A DNA stretch of 23,076 nucleotides. Origin: a virus. The translations under genes were made by a program, and so were the position numbers. Within the stretch, counting starts at the first letter, position 1. Each line of letters opens with the position of its first letter. The stretch covers positions 1 to 23,076 of the IMG/VR virus record IMGVR_UViG_3300020020_000433; one strand, written 5' to 3'. Below the pieces are notes generated by a model. It made no database searches and was not told the DNA's origin. It saw nothing but the letters and a program-made list of their open reading frames with translations. Below, one piece after another: positions 1 through 8,015 of the stretch.

Positions 1-831
1 GCCGACATCTTCGGCGAGGCCAAGCCGCTGCTCAGTGATTGGGGCAATGCGCGGCAGCGGGACGACATCATCAAGGCTTTGATGGCGTTTCCGTCCGAGA
101 CGCTGCCGGCGGCCGACGTCACGGTCAACGGCATTCTGTATGCCGCGGCCGAGGCGGGGCAGGCGGCCACGGCCAATGCCTGGCTGACGGCGAATGCGGA
201 TCGCGTCCAGTACGGCGCGCTGCGTGCCAACGGCGTCAGCAACGTGCATGCCACGGCGCTGGCGACGCTCGATGTGACGGCCGACAAGTTCACGGCGGCG
301 AACCTGTCGCTGCTGAAGCGTGTCGCGCTCAACGCCGATCCTCATATCCGTCCCTACAAGACCAAGGACGGTTATGAGTATTATGTGGCGTTCGCCGGCA
401 CCAACACCTTCCGCGATCTCAAGCTCGATATGCAGACGGTCAACAAGGACGCGCGTCCGCGTGAGGACAACGGGGTCAGCAAGAACCCGCTATTCCAGGA
501 CGGCGATCAGATCTATGACGGCGTGATCGTGCGCCAGGTGCCGGAGATTTCCAACTTCGTCACCTCGTCCTGGACCGGCCTGACCACGGCCGGCACCACC
601 AGCAACCGCGTCGAGCCGGTGTTTCTGTGCGGGCAGCAGGCGGCGGCGATCGTGTGGGGCCGCATGGCGAAACCCACGTTTAGAAAAGAAGATGACTACC
701 AGCACATTACGGGCACCGGCGTCGAGATGGCGTATGGCGTCGCCAAGATGTTCTCGAAGCATCCGATGACCGGCAGCGCACTTGTACAATCTGGGCTTGT
801 GACCGGATTTTATGCAAGCTCCGCGGATTAA
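1..831 (+). CDS. Major capsid protein, N4-gp56/DUF4043-like (5' end outside window)
   Basis: This is the shell protein of the phage head. The reading frame is open from base 1 and ends with TAA, so the true start lies upstream and only the last 276 residues are visible. The segment around residues 120-175 of the visible part has the arrangement I associate with N4-gp56/DUF4043 capsids: YYVAFAGTNTFRDLKLD, then KNPLFQDGDQIYDGVIVRQV, where a loop names the 'gained' element before an IYDGV/YNGV strand. The last third contains VFLCGQQAAAIVWGR, also typical of this fold. It lies directly upstream of a strong terminator and of the head-tail adaptor genes, which is the normal place for a coat gene. 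The family call is from recalled motifs; a different HK97-fold coat subfamily is the alternative. Confidence 0.75.
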   Translation, partial: ADIFGEAKPLLSDWGNARQRDDIIKALMAFPSETLPAADVTVNGILYAAAEAGQAATANAWLTANADRVQYGALRANGVSNVHATALATLDVTADKFTAANLSLLKRVALNADPHIRPYKTKDGYEYYVAFAGTNTFRDLKLDMQTVNKDARPREDNGVSKNPLFQDGDQIYDGVIVRQVPEISNFVTSSWTGLTTAGTTSNRVEPVFLCGQQAAAIVWGRMAKPTFRKEDDYQHITGTGVEMAYGVAKMFSKHPMTGSALVQSGLVTGFYASSAD

Positions 832-839
832 CGACAACT

Positions 840-870
840 GGAGGGCAGGGAAACCTGCCCTCCTTTTTCT
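840..870 (+). terminator. Strong intrinsic terminator after the capsid gene
   Basis: A perfect 10-bp stem (840-849 GGAGGGCAGG with 854-863 CCTGCCCTCC) closed by a GAAA tetraloop is followed by five T residues. It starts nine bases after the capsid stop codon. It probably trims transcription leaving the capsid gene, so that coat protein is made in excess over the adaptor and tail genes downstream. Confidence 0.9.
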
Positions 871-884
871 GTTGAGGGCAAGCC

Positions 885-1232
885 ATGGTCGATGTCAGTA
901 AAACCCGCGAGGATCTGATCCACCGGGCGGCGACCGAGGTCGGCGCGCTGGCGTCGGGGCAGAGCCTGTCCGCGGAGGACTTTGCGACGATCGACAACCT
1001 AGTGGATCCGCTGGTGCAGCAACTGTCGTTCGACGGCGTGGTGCATGTGCAGGACACCGACGCCATCCAGCCGGAGCATTTCCTGCCGCTGGCGCGACTG
1101 TTGGCGAACGAGAGCGCGATTTCGTTTGGGCAGGCGTACAGCAAGGACGTGAAGGCGATCAACGAGACGCAATTGCTGCGGATTACGGCGATGCGGCCGA
1201 CGTATGAAACGTTAGAGAACGACTTTTTCTGA
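885..1232 (+). CDS. Putative head-tail adaptor / tail accessory protein (P22 gp4 position)
   Basis: A 115-residue protein, probably mostly helical (for example residues 9-25 and the LLANESAISFGQAY stretch), with no signal peptide or membrane segment. The ATG at 885 has GAGG seven bases upstream. The stop codon overlaps the start of the next gene by one base (TGATG), so the two are likely translationally coupled. In P22 the order is coat, gp4, gp10; this gene occupies the gp4 slot between a coat gene and a gp10-like gene. It would bridge portal and tail. The sequence alone does not prove the family, and it is shorter than P22 gp4. Confidence 0.55.
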   Translation: MVDVSKTREDLIHRAATEVGALASGQSLSAEDFATIDNLVDPLVQQLSFDGVVHVQDTDAIQPEHFLPLARLLANESAISFGQAYSKDVKAINETQLLRITAMRPTYETLENDFF

Positions 1233-2656
1233 TGACAGCGATCGTGCTCCCCACCACCACAATGCCGGGGCAAAACGAGCAAGAGAGTGGCGGGCGGCTG
1301 ATCAATTGCTTTGTCGAGAGCCTGGGCGAGACGGGGCCGAGCAAATTCAAGATCGTGCGGGTGCCGGGAATGGACGAGTGGGGCACGACGCCACTGACTA
1401 ATTTCCGCGGCGCGCTGCAGGTGAATAATACGCTCTACGCGGCGTTCAACGGCGACGTTGTCACCTGGACGGGGCCGGGCGTGGGGACGGTGACGACAGG
1501 CGGCCTGCCAGGGGACGATCCCGTGTTCTGGGCGCGGGACATGGCGGTGACGCCGAATGTGGTGGTGGTCAGTCCGGACAATGGCGCGTTCGTGGTGGCG
1601 GGAGGTGCGACCACGGCGTATCCGGACGTCGACGTTGGCTCGCCAAACAGTGTCTGCTATCTCAAGGGGCGCTTCGTGTTCAGCTACGGCTCTGGCCTGA
1701 TGAGGCAGACCGGGCTGAACTCGACCGACATCAACACGACGGAGAGTGCGACGGCGGAAAGCAAGCCGGACACTCTGTACCGGGTGATAGCGGTGGGCGA
1801 CACGCTGCTGGCGTGCGGCTCTAACTCGATCGAGTTCTGGCGCACCAATGACGAGACGGTCGGCTTTGCCTTCTCGCCTGTCGCCACGCACAACCGCGGC
1901 ATCATCCACCGCTACGCGATCGGCGGTTACGAGGAGGGGTTTGGTTACGGGACGTTCTTCGTGGCGGATGATTTCTCGGTGCGGCAGCTCGACGGTTATG
2001 CGTCGAACAAGATCAGTCCGCCGGATCTTGATCGGCTGATTGAGGAAGTCGAGAACAAGGAAGAAATCCAGGTTTCAGTCTACATCACGCAGGGTCATCC
2101 GATGGTGGTGGTGCAGACACTGGACTGGACATGGGAATACGACGTCACGTTGCAGCGGTGGCATGAGCGGCAGAGCTACAACATGCCGCGGTGGCGCGGT
2201 TCTCTGCCGTTCAAGGCGTTCGATGTCTGGATGTGCGGCGGCATCCACGACGCGGCGCTAAATGCGGATATTTACGAGATCGTTACGGGGCTGACGACCG
2301 AGGATGGCGAGCCGCTGCCCGTCGAGATTATCACGGGTCCGCTGGGTTCTTTCCCGGTCGGGGCGCGGGTCAACCGGCTGGATCTGTTCCTGTCGGCCGC
2401 GGTTGGAATGGCGCCGGGCCTGCCGTCGATCCAGACGGCGCCGAAGATCGACATCTACGTCAGCAAGGATTTGGGGCTGTCGTGGGGCAATCCCTGGTAC
2501 CGCGAGATCGGGCCGCAGGGGCTTAGTCCGAATGTGCGGGTGCATAATCTGGGATTGTGCGGGCCGAAGGGCGTCAAGTTCAAGTTTGGTTTTTCCGATC
2601 AGGTTCATTTCGCGATGATGGCGGGCGACGTGACGACGTCTCCGCTCAGGAACTGA
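1232..2656 (+). CDS. Packaged DNA stabilisation protein, P22 gp10-like
   Basis: A 474-residue tail-hub protein close to the length I recall for P22 gp10 (about 472). It would attach beneath the portal, seal packaged DNA in the head and receive the fibres. Visible features fit: an N-terminal NCFVE segment (residue 26 on) and a beta-propeller-like series of strands with repeated GRFVFSYGSG, DTLLACGSNSIEFW and TFFVADDFSVRQLDGY blocks. These GxxVWxx-type repeats are characteristic of the gp10 family. The C-terminal 110 residues (ITGPLGSFPVGARVNRLDL onward) form a further beta domain. The start is set by the TGATG overlap with the preceding gene. Neighbours on both sides match the P22 order. No defects are seen. 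Confidence 0.8.
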   Translation: MTAIVLPTTTMPGQNEQESGGRLINCFVESLGETGPSKFKIVRVPGMDEWGTTPLTNFRGALQVNNTLYAAFNGDVVTWTGPGVGTVTTGGLPGDDPVFWARDMAVTPNVVVVSPDNGAFVVAGGATTAYPDVDVGSPNSVCYLKGRFVFSYGSGLMRQTGLNSTDINTTESATAESKPDTLYRVIAVGDTLLACGSNSIEFWRTNDETVGFAFSPVATHNRGIIHRYAIGGYEEGFGYGTFFVADDFSVRQLDGYASNKISPPDLDRLIEEVENKEEIQVSVYITQGHPMVVVQTLDWTWEYDVTLQRWHERQSYNMPRWRGSLPFKAFDVWMCGGIHDAALNADIYEIVTGLTTEDGEPLPVEIITGPLGSFPVGARVNRLDLFLSAAVGMAPGLPSIQTAPKIDIYVSKDLGLSWGNPWYREIGPQGLSPNVRVHNLGLCGPKGVKFKFGFSDQVHFAMMAGDVTTSPLRN

Positions 2657-2657
2657 C

Positions 2658-2804
2658 ATGCCGACAGCAAGCCCGAAGATCCCGCCGATGCCGTCACCGG
2701 ACGTGCCTCTGACGGAGCGGGACGGGACGATCAATTCGGATTGGTACAAGTGGCTGGTCGCGTTCGTGGCGATCGTTAAGGCCGTAAGGCAGGAGATACC
2801 GTAA
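2658..2804 (+). CDS. Small phage structural-region protein, 48 aa
   Basis: A 48-residue frame fills the gap between the gp10-like gene and the next gene. It starts one base after the previous stop and its TAA overlaps the next ATG (TAATG). The N-terminal 15 residues are Pro/Ser-rich (MPTASPKIPPMPSPD), followed by LTERDGTINSDWYKWLVAFV. Short proteins with the pattern 'D/E-R-x-G-x-I-x-x-x-W-Y-x-W/F' commonly sit here in short-tailed phages; their role is not established. The tight packing on both sides is the main evidence that it is translated. In P22 this slot is near the tail needle gene gp26, but this protein is far too short to be a needle. Confidence 0.7.
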   Translation: MPTASPKIPPMPSPDVPLTERDGTINSDWYKWLVAFVAIVKAVRQEIP

Positions 2805-3829
2805 TGGCATCGTTCTTCGGGACATTATTCGGTGGCGAGGCTGAGGCCGAGGCTGCTGAGAAGAACCGCGCGCTGCTGGCGCAATACGGGCAGACTGGCA
2901 ACACGGCGCTGGACAAGGGCCTGACCTCGTCCACGGGCGCGGTCAATACCGGCGCCGGTAATGCCGCGGGGCTATTGGGGCAGAACACGGGGCTGTACCA
3001 GAACCTGGGGCAGCTCGGCACGGGCTATCTGGATTCCGGGCTGCAGAACCAACTCGGTGCGCTGGGGCAGGCCGGCCAAGCCTATGAGCCGCTGTCGGCA
3101 CTGGCGGCCAAGTACGGCGGCGGCACGGACATGTACCTCAACTCGCTCGGGGTGAACGGGGCGGGCGGCAATCAGGCGGCTGTGGACGCCTTCCAGGCGG
3201 GGCCTGGATACGAGTTCGCGCAGAGCCAGGGTCTGGACGCCATCAACCGGCGGCGCGCTGCCAGCGGCATGCTGGGCTCGGGAAACGCCGATCTGGACGC
3301 GATCAAGTACGGGACTGGATTAGCCAACCAGGAATACGGCAACTGGCAGACCAAACTGGCTGGGCTGATCAATCCGGAACTGACGGCCACGCAGGGCGCC
3401 GCCACGGGGATGGCGGGCAATGCCCGCGACATCGCGGCGCTGTACGGGGCCGACACAGCCGCACGGCTCGGCCTCGAGCAGGCTGTCACGACGGGGCAAG
3501 CCGGCACCAACACCAACCTGGCGAACAACCAGGTGGCCTTGGGCAACTCGCTGGCGGGGCTGTATTCGGGCGATGCCACCAACCGCGTCGGGCTGCAGGG
3601 CAATATCACGTCCGGCGGCATGTCGGCCAACAACACGCAAGCGGCCGGCGAGGCCGCGGGCGCCAAGAACCTGCTCGGGCTCGGGATGAACCTGGCGAGC
3701 TTGGGTGTGAGCGGCGGTCTGTTTGGTGGTGGTGGCATCCCCGGCGCGGCTGGCCCAACATCCGTTGGCGGCGCTCAACTTCAGCGCCCTACCTTATTCG
3801 GTAGCCTGTTTGGTGGGGGCACGGCTTAA
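2804..3829 (+). CDS. DNA ejection (transfer) protein, gp7-like
   Basis: A 341-residue, Gly/Ala/Asn-rich protein that would be packed in the virion and expelled into the host with the DNA. It opens with a hydrophobic FFGTLFGGEAEAEAAEKN start and ends with a GGLFGGGG-rich tail. The block GPGYEFAQSQGLDAINRRRA followed by SGMLGSGN and LANQEYGNW (about residues 131-183) is a signature I recognise from phage 'DNA transfer protein' families. A long helical, Asn/Gly-repeat stretch (200-290) follows. It is the first of three large genes between gp10 and the fibres, matching the P22 gp7-gp20-gp16 order. The start overlaps the preceding stop by one base. Confidence 0.7.
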   Translation: MASFFGTLFGGEAEAEAAEKNRALLAQYGQTGNTALDKGLTSSTGAVNTGAGNAAGLLGQNTGLYQNLGQLGTGYLDSGLQNQLGALGQAGQAYEPLSALAAKYGGGTDMYLNSLGVNGAGGNQAAVDAFQAGPGYEFAQSQGLDAINRRRAASGMLGSGNADLDAIKYGTGLANQEYGNWQTKLAGLINPELTATQGAATGMAGNARDIAALYGADTAARLGLEQAVTTGQAGTNTNLANNQVALGNSLAGLYSGDATNRVGLQGNITSGGMSANNTQAAGEAAGAKNLLGLGMNLASLGVSGGLFGGGGIPGAAGPTSVGGAQLQRPTLFGSLFGGGTA

Positions 3830-5782
3830 ATGGCAACCATTCCGACGCTTCAAATTCCGCAACTCGGCGCCGTCTCCGGCGGCATCGATTTCTCGCCGCT
3901 GGCCAGCCTCGGTGAGCTTTACAAGAAGAAGCAGCAGGAAATGTCGCTGTCGGAACTGGGTAAGGGGCTTGCCTCTGGCACAGTGGACTATCGAACGGCG
4001 GCGGCGAAGTCGTTCGAGGCTGGCGACGTCAATTCGGGGATGAAGTTCCTGGCGCTGGCCGAGGATCAGCGCAAGGAGGCCCGCGGCGAGGCTGCGGGGC
4101 GTGATTTCCTGTCGGCGTTCACGCCGGGTGGGGGACAGCCACAGGCGTCAGGAGCGGCATTGCCGGCTTCTGGCGGGGCTGTCAGGACAATTCCGGGGCG
4201 AAGGTCTGACGCCAGGATCTATGAAAACGACGAGGCGTCGCCACTCGACCCGCCGTCAGGCGGCGAGCGTGACGCCGTCATCCGGACCATGCTCTCGGAG
4301 GCCGGCAATCAGGGACCGACCGGGCTGAACGCAGTCGGCTCCGTCATCCGCAACCGCTCGGTCGGCGGTGACGTGTCGCCCACGGAAGTGGTCACGGCCA
4401 AGAACCAGTTCGAGCCGTGGAATACGGCCGGGGGCCGGGCCAAGATGGCATCTTACGACCCGAACAGCCCAGCCTATCAGGCCGCGGCACGCGGACTGGA
4501 CGCGGCCTATTTTGGCAATGATCCGACCAACGGCGCCACGCATTTCTATTCCCCGAAGGCGCAGGCAGCACTCGGTCGCGCGCCGCCGCGGTGGGATGAC
4601 GGGACCGGCGTCGACATTAACGGGCACAGGTTCTTTGGTGGTGCTGCGGGCGGCGAGCGGACTCCGCAGCCGTACCAGGTGGCGGCAGGTGGGGCTGTTG
4701 CCCCGCCGTCGCGGGACGCGCAGGAACTGCAGCAGGCAGGCGGCCAGCAGGCGCTTGCGTTCCAGCAGCCAGCCCAACAGCCGGCACCGTTTCAACAGGC
4801 GCCGCCCACTCAAGTGGCGCAGGCACCGCAACAGGCAGGTGGTGCGGCTACGCCATCAATCCCGCATCTTCTGCAGGCCATTGCAAATCCGTATCTGCCG
4901 GCGGGGCAGAAGGACATCGCTAAGATGTACCTGCAGAAAAGTCTTGAGGCGGAAAAGACGCCTGACCACATCAAGCAGTTGCAGATCCTAAAGCGGGATA
5001 GCGGCTACCCCGGCACGCTTCTCGATCTGGAAAAGGAATTGAAGTCACTCGCCAAGACGGAAGTGAATATCAACCAGAAGGGCGAAAGCAAGTTCGAAGA
5101 AGAGTTCGCCAAGGTAGACGCGAAACGATTTGGAGACATAAGAGAAGCTGGAGAAGCCGCGCGGAAGAAGTTGGTTGATGTCGAGACGATGCGCGAGATC
5201 CACAATCGCGCCGGTTCGCAAGGCGTATTGGCTGGCGTCAAGGACGTCTTGGGGCCGTACGCTGACGCGGCCGGAATTAATATCGAGGGACTTTCAGATA
5301 TTCAGGCGTATGCGTCAGTGGTCGAACGGCTCGCGCCGCAGCAGCGGGCGCCGGGATCTGGTTCAACATCAGACGTCGAATACAAGGGTTTCAAGAAATC
5401 CCTGCCGCAACTGATGCAGAACCCCGCCGCGCGTGAAGTTACGCTGAATGTGCTGGAAGGGCTGACGCGCGACGAAATCGCGCGCGGCGACATCGTTTCA
5501 AAACTTTCATCGAAGGAAATCACTCGGGCCGAAGCCGAGAAGGCATTGCGCGCTTTGCCGGATCCGATGAAGGCGTTCTCGGAATGGCGCAAAGCTAACC
5601 CGGAAGCCTATGGGGCCGCGATCAAGGGCGCCAATGCGCCGAAGCAGACGCCGAAAATGTCGCCGTCAGACGTCGCTGACTCGCTTGCCAATGCGCGGGC
5701 GGCTATCGCCAAGACGCCCGCGGCGAAAGACGCCATTATCAAGAAATTGCGGGACAACGGGATCAACACGGACGGGCTTTGA
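3830..5782 (+). CDS. Ejection protein with SleB-type peptidoglycan hydrolase domain (gp20 position)
   Basis: A 650-residue virion protein that should cut peptidoglycan locally during DNA entry. Residues about 147-270 resemble the SleB/Hydrolase_2 cell-wall hydrolase domain: RDAVIRTMLSEAGNQGPTGL with Glu157 as likely catalytic acid, then VGSVIRNR, the QFEPW segment (193-197) and THFYSP (237-242). A Gln/Pro-rich linker (about 280-340) separates it from a C-terminal alpha-helical region (345-650), probably the part that forms the trans-envelope channel. The N-terminal 100 residues are also helical. The ATG follows the previous stop with no gap. It is the only peptidoglycan hydrolase seen in this window. 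The gp20-like role is inferred from position. Confidence 0.7.
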   Translation: MATIPTLQIPQLGAVSGGIDFSPLASLGELYKKKQQEMSLSELGKGLASGTVDYRTAAAKSFEAGDVNSGMKFLALAEDQRKEARGEAAGRDFLSAFTPGGGQPQASGAALPASGGAVRTIPGRRSDARIYENDEASPLDPPSGGERDAVIRTMLSEAGNQGPTGLNAVGSVIRNRSVGGDVSPTEVVTAKNQFEPWNTAGGRAKMASYDPNSPAYQAAARGLDAAYFGNDPTNGATHFYSPKAQAALGRAPPRWDDGTGVDINGHRFFGGAAGGERTPQPYQVAAGGAVAPPSRDAQELQQAGGQQALAFQQPAQQPAPFQQAPPTQVAQAPQQAGGAATPSIPHLLQAIANPYLPAGQKDIAKMYLQKSLEAEKTPDHIKQLQILKRDSGYPGTLLDLEKELKSLAKTEVNINQKGESKFEEEFAKVDAKRFGDIREAGEAARKKLVDVETMREIHNRAGSQGVLAGVKDVLGPYADAAGINIEGLSDIQAYASVVERLAPQQRAPGSGSTSDVEYKGFKKSLPQLMQNPAAREVTLNVLEGLTRDEIARGDIVSKLSSKEITRAEAEKALRALPDPMKAFSEWRKANPEAYGAAIKGANAPKQTPKMSPSDVADSLANARAAIAKTPAAKDAIIKKLRDNGINTDGL

Positions 5783-5986
5783 TTTCCACTTTCGGAAATC
5801 GGTGATTGCCTGTTCGATCATCAGAAATATCAGCGTGAAAATGAGAGCGAACAGAACGCCGAAAACGATCGCCAATCCAGGAACCCTGTCCGGGTGCTGA
5901 ACCACCTCTCGGCTCATTTCCAATTCCATCCAGATCGCAATCGCGACCGTCGCGGCCTGAATTGAACAGAGAAACAGACGTCTCAT
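5666..5986 (-). CDS. Possible antisense small membrane protein
   Basis: A 106-residue frame runs opposite to the virion genes. It covers the only sizeable + strand gap in this block (5783-5984) and the last 117 bases of the SleB-domain gene. The product starts MRRLFLCSIQAATVAIAIW, a first hydrophobic segment (3-21), and has a second strong one at about 35-58 (LAIVFGVLFALIFTLIFLMI), then a basic segment. The C-terminal 40 residues, which lie antisense to the ejection gene, look less natural, so the true protein could be shorter in function. A weak AAAGG lies about 11 bases upstream of the ATG. Its start overlaps the divergent ATG at 5985. It could be a cargo membrane protein or a chance frame; codon-bias and conservation tests would decide. 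Confidence 0.4.
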   Translation of the reverse strand: MRRLFLCSIQAATVAIAIWMELEMSREVVQHPDRVPGLAIVFGVLFALIFTLIFLMIEQAITDFRKWKSKPVRVDPVVPQFLDNGVFRRGRLGDSRPRIGKRVSDV

Positions 5987-8015
5987 GGCAGCTCTAACCT
6001 TTGATGATTTACCAGCGCCCCAGCCGCTTCCGGAGGGGCGGCCGAGGGTTCAGGTCAACACCGGGCCTAAAAGCAATGCCCTGACCTTCGATGACGTTAC
6101 CGCGCCACGGGACGCGCTGCAAACGGCGACAGGGTGGGGCAAGGCCGCGGTTTCCGGTCTTGACAAGGGCGTGGCGGGGCTGGCCGGTTTGCCGGCGGAC
6201 CTCGCGCTTGGTAGTGTGTGGCTGCTCAATTGGGCTTCCTCGAAGGCGCAGGGGCGGTCATTCGAGGAGGTTGAGGCCGAAAACGACCGAAAAGCCATCA
6301 TTTCCCGCGACACCATCAGGCCGTGGGGGGCGCAGGCGATAACTGCGGCCTCCCCGCTACAGCACAAGCCGGAAACCACGACAGAGAAATACATCGATAC
6401 CGCGATGTCGTTTGTGCCCGGAGCAGTCGCTCCAGGTGTTGCGGCCGGCAGACTTGCCAATATAGGGCGCGATGTGGTGCGGATGGGCATCGCACCAGGC
6501 GTTGTTTCCGAGGCCGCCGGGCAGGCCACGGAAGGCACGGCCATGGAGCCGTGGGCGCGGGGTCTGACGGCGCTAGGGACGGGCGCGGTAGGCGCATGGG
6601 TCAACGCGCCCAACGCGGCGGGGTCTGTCGTCACGCAGGCCGCCCGAGGCGCTACACCCGCCCAGATCGACGCTGCCGAGCAGTTGTTCCGACAGGCACA
6701 GCAGGCCGGTGTTCCGATTACACGCGCGGAGGCCGTCCAGTACGTCACGGGCGGGGCAACCAATCTCGGCAACCTGCAGAGGGTGGTCGAAGGTTCCGGC
6801 CAGATGCAGCCGTTCTTTGCCCAGCGGCCGGGGCAGGTCGAGGCAGCGACACGGCAGCAAATTGGGCAGACGCTGGGGCAGGCTGCGCCCGACCCGTATG
6901 CAATCGGTCCGCAAGTGGGGCAGGCCGCCGAGGGGGTTGTTCAGGACACCCGCAACGCCATCAATGCCCGGACGCGGCCCTTGTACCAGGCCGCCGACGT
7001 CGACCGTGTCCCACCGGCTCAGTACCAGCGACTAGCGCAAGATCCGAGTTATGACGCCGCGCTGCAGACAATCCGTAATCACCCCGAACTAGGGCCTCAA
7101 TTCAACCATCTGCCTGATAATTCCGTGACGGTTGTCGACGCCGTCAAGAAGCTGCTGAACACGCGCGCTGATGTTACGCCGAACGCAGATGCGACTGAAC
7201 GCTACCTTGCGAGTTTGCGTGGCACGGCTGAGACGAATGCAAGGACTGCCGGTACTGCCTCGTCTCCAGCTTACGCGCAGGCACTCGCGGAGCAGGCGCG
7301 GCTGCGGCAGCAATATCTAGAGCCGCTGCTGGCCGGGCCGCTCGGCAAACTGGCAAAGACCGACATGGCGACCGATCGAGCCATTCGTGTGCTGTTTCCG
7401 GAAAATCCGCTGCCAGGCGGGGAGAACCAGATAGGTGGAGCCATTACGGCACTGGCTACGCGCCAGCCGGGCGCCACTCGACAACTGGTTAGGGCGCACG
7501 TCGAGCGCACGTTTAACGAGGCAGTGCAGTTACTGCAGAGCGGCGCAAACCAATTCGGCGGTGCCGGCTTCGTTGCGGCGTTGCGCGGCAACCCACAGCA
7601 GGCCGCCAATTTCGAAGCGGCGCTAACGGCTCTGCGTGGCGGGCAAGCCTATCAGGGGATGGACCGCTTTCTGCAAATTCTCGAGGCGCAGGGCACACGC
7701 CAGCGCCAGGGGTCGCAGACCGCGTTCAATCAGGAAGTGCAGGCAGGGCTGAAGCAAGGCGGCACGGTCGCTGAGGCGCTGACGGGGGCGGCGACTGGCG
7801 GGATCAAGGTGCCTCAACAAATCAGTGACGCCATTCAGCGGATGCGTCTTGGACAGAATACGCGAGAGATCGCTGACCTTCTGACCAACCCCGACGCCGC
7901 CGCACTATTCCGGCAATTGGCAACAGCGCCGCCTAACTCTGCGAAGGCAACGGCAATCGCAACGCGGCTTTTCTACATGGCAACGCAGGACGCCAGAACC
8001 CGAGAGAAAAAGTAA
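5985..8015 (+). CDS. Large ejection / internal virion protein (gp16 position)
   Basis: A 676-residue Ala/Gln-rich protein, the last of the three ejection candidates. Near the N-terminus the motif LTFDD occurs twice (residues 4-8 and 33-37), each followed by a Pro-rich tail. Residues 50-80 and 130-220 are Ala/Gly-rich and hydrophobic (LAGLPADLALGSVWLLNW; FVPGAVAPGVAAGRLA), compatible with membrane insertion after ejection. The rest is predicted helical with many QQAG and TRAEA-type stretches. No catalytic motif is visible. The upstream ribosome site is weak (GAGAAACAG), unlike its tightly coupled neighbours. The assignment as an ejection protein rests on size, composition and place in the gp7-gp20-gp16 order. 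Confidence 0.6.
   Translation: MAALTFDDLPAPQPLPEGRPRVQVNTGPKSNALTFDDVTAPRDALQTATGWGKAAVSGLDKGVAGLAGLPADLALGSVWLLNWASSKAQGRSFEEVEAENDRKAIISRDTIRPWGAQAITAASPLQHKPETTTEKYIDTAMSFVPGAVAPGVAAGRLANIGRDVVRMGIAPGVVSEAAGQATEGTAMEPWARGLTALGTGAVGAWVNAPNAAGSVVTQAARGATPAQIDAAEQLFRQAQQAGVPITRAEAVQYVTGGATNLGNLQRVVEGSGQMQPFFAQRPGQVEAATRQQIGQTLGQAAPDPYAIGPQVGQAAEGVVQDTRNAINARTRPLYQAADVDRVPPAQYQRLAQDPSYDAALQTIRNHPELGPQFNHLPDNSVTVVDAVKKLLNTRADVTPNADATERYLASLRGTAETNARTAGTASSPAYAQALAEQARLRQQYLEPLLAGPLGKLAKTDMATDRAIRVLFPENPLPGGENQIGGAITALATRQPGATRQLVRAHVERTFNEAVQLLQSGANQFGGAGFVAALRGNPQQAANFEAALTALRGGQAYQGMDRFLQILEAQGTRQRQGSQTAFNQEVQAGLKQGGTVAEALTGAATGGIKVPQQISDAIQRMRLGQNTREIADLLTNPDAAALFRQLATAPPNSAKATAIATRLFYMATQDARTREKK

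Noticed and set aside
707-1909. Long - strand frame of 400 residues
   Set aside because: It lies antisense to the adaptor and gp10-like genes, is rich in Arg/His and Ser/Cys in shadow-like patterns, and has no recognisable motif.
5781-5800. Hairpin GATTTCC-ACTTTC-GGAAATC behind the SleB-domain gene
   Set aside because: Only a 7-bp stem and no T-run after it, so it is not a convincing terminator.
5610-5900. + strand frame spanning the 3' end of the SleB gene and the gap
   Set aside because: The Arg-rich start lies in another frame of a real gene; the part in the gap shows no motif, while the - strand frame there has clear membrane segments.
6050-6772. - strand frame of 240 residues opposite the 676-aa gene
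   Set aside because: Ala/Pro/Ser/Cys-rich shadow with no motif or ribosome site.
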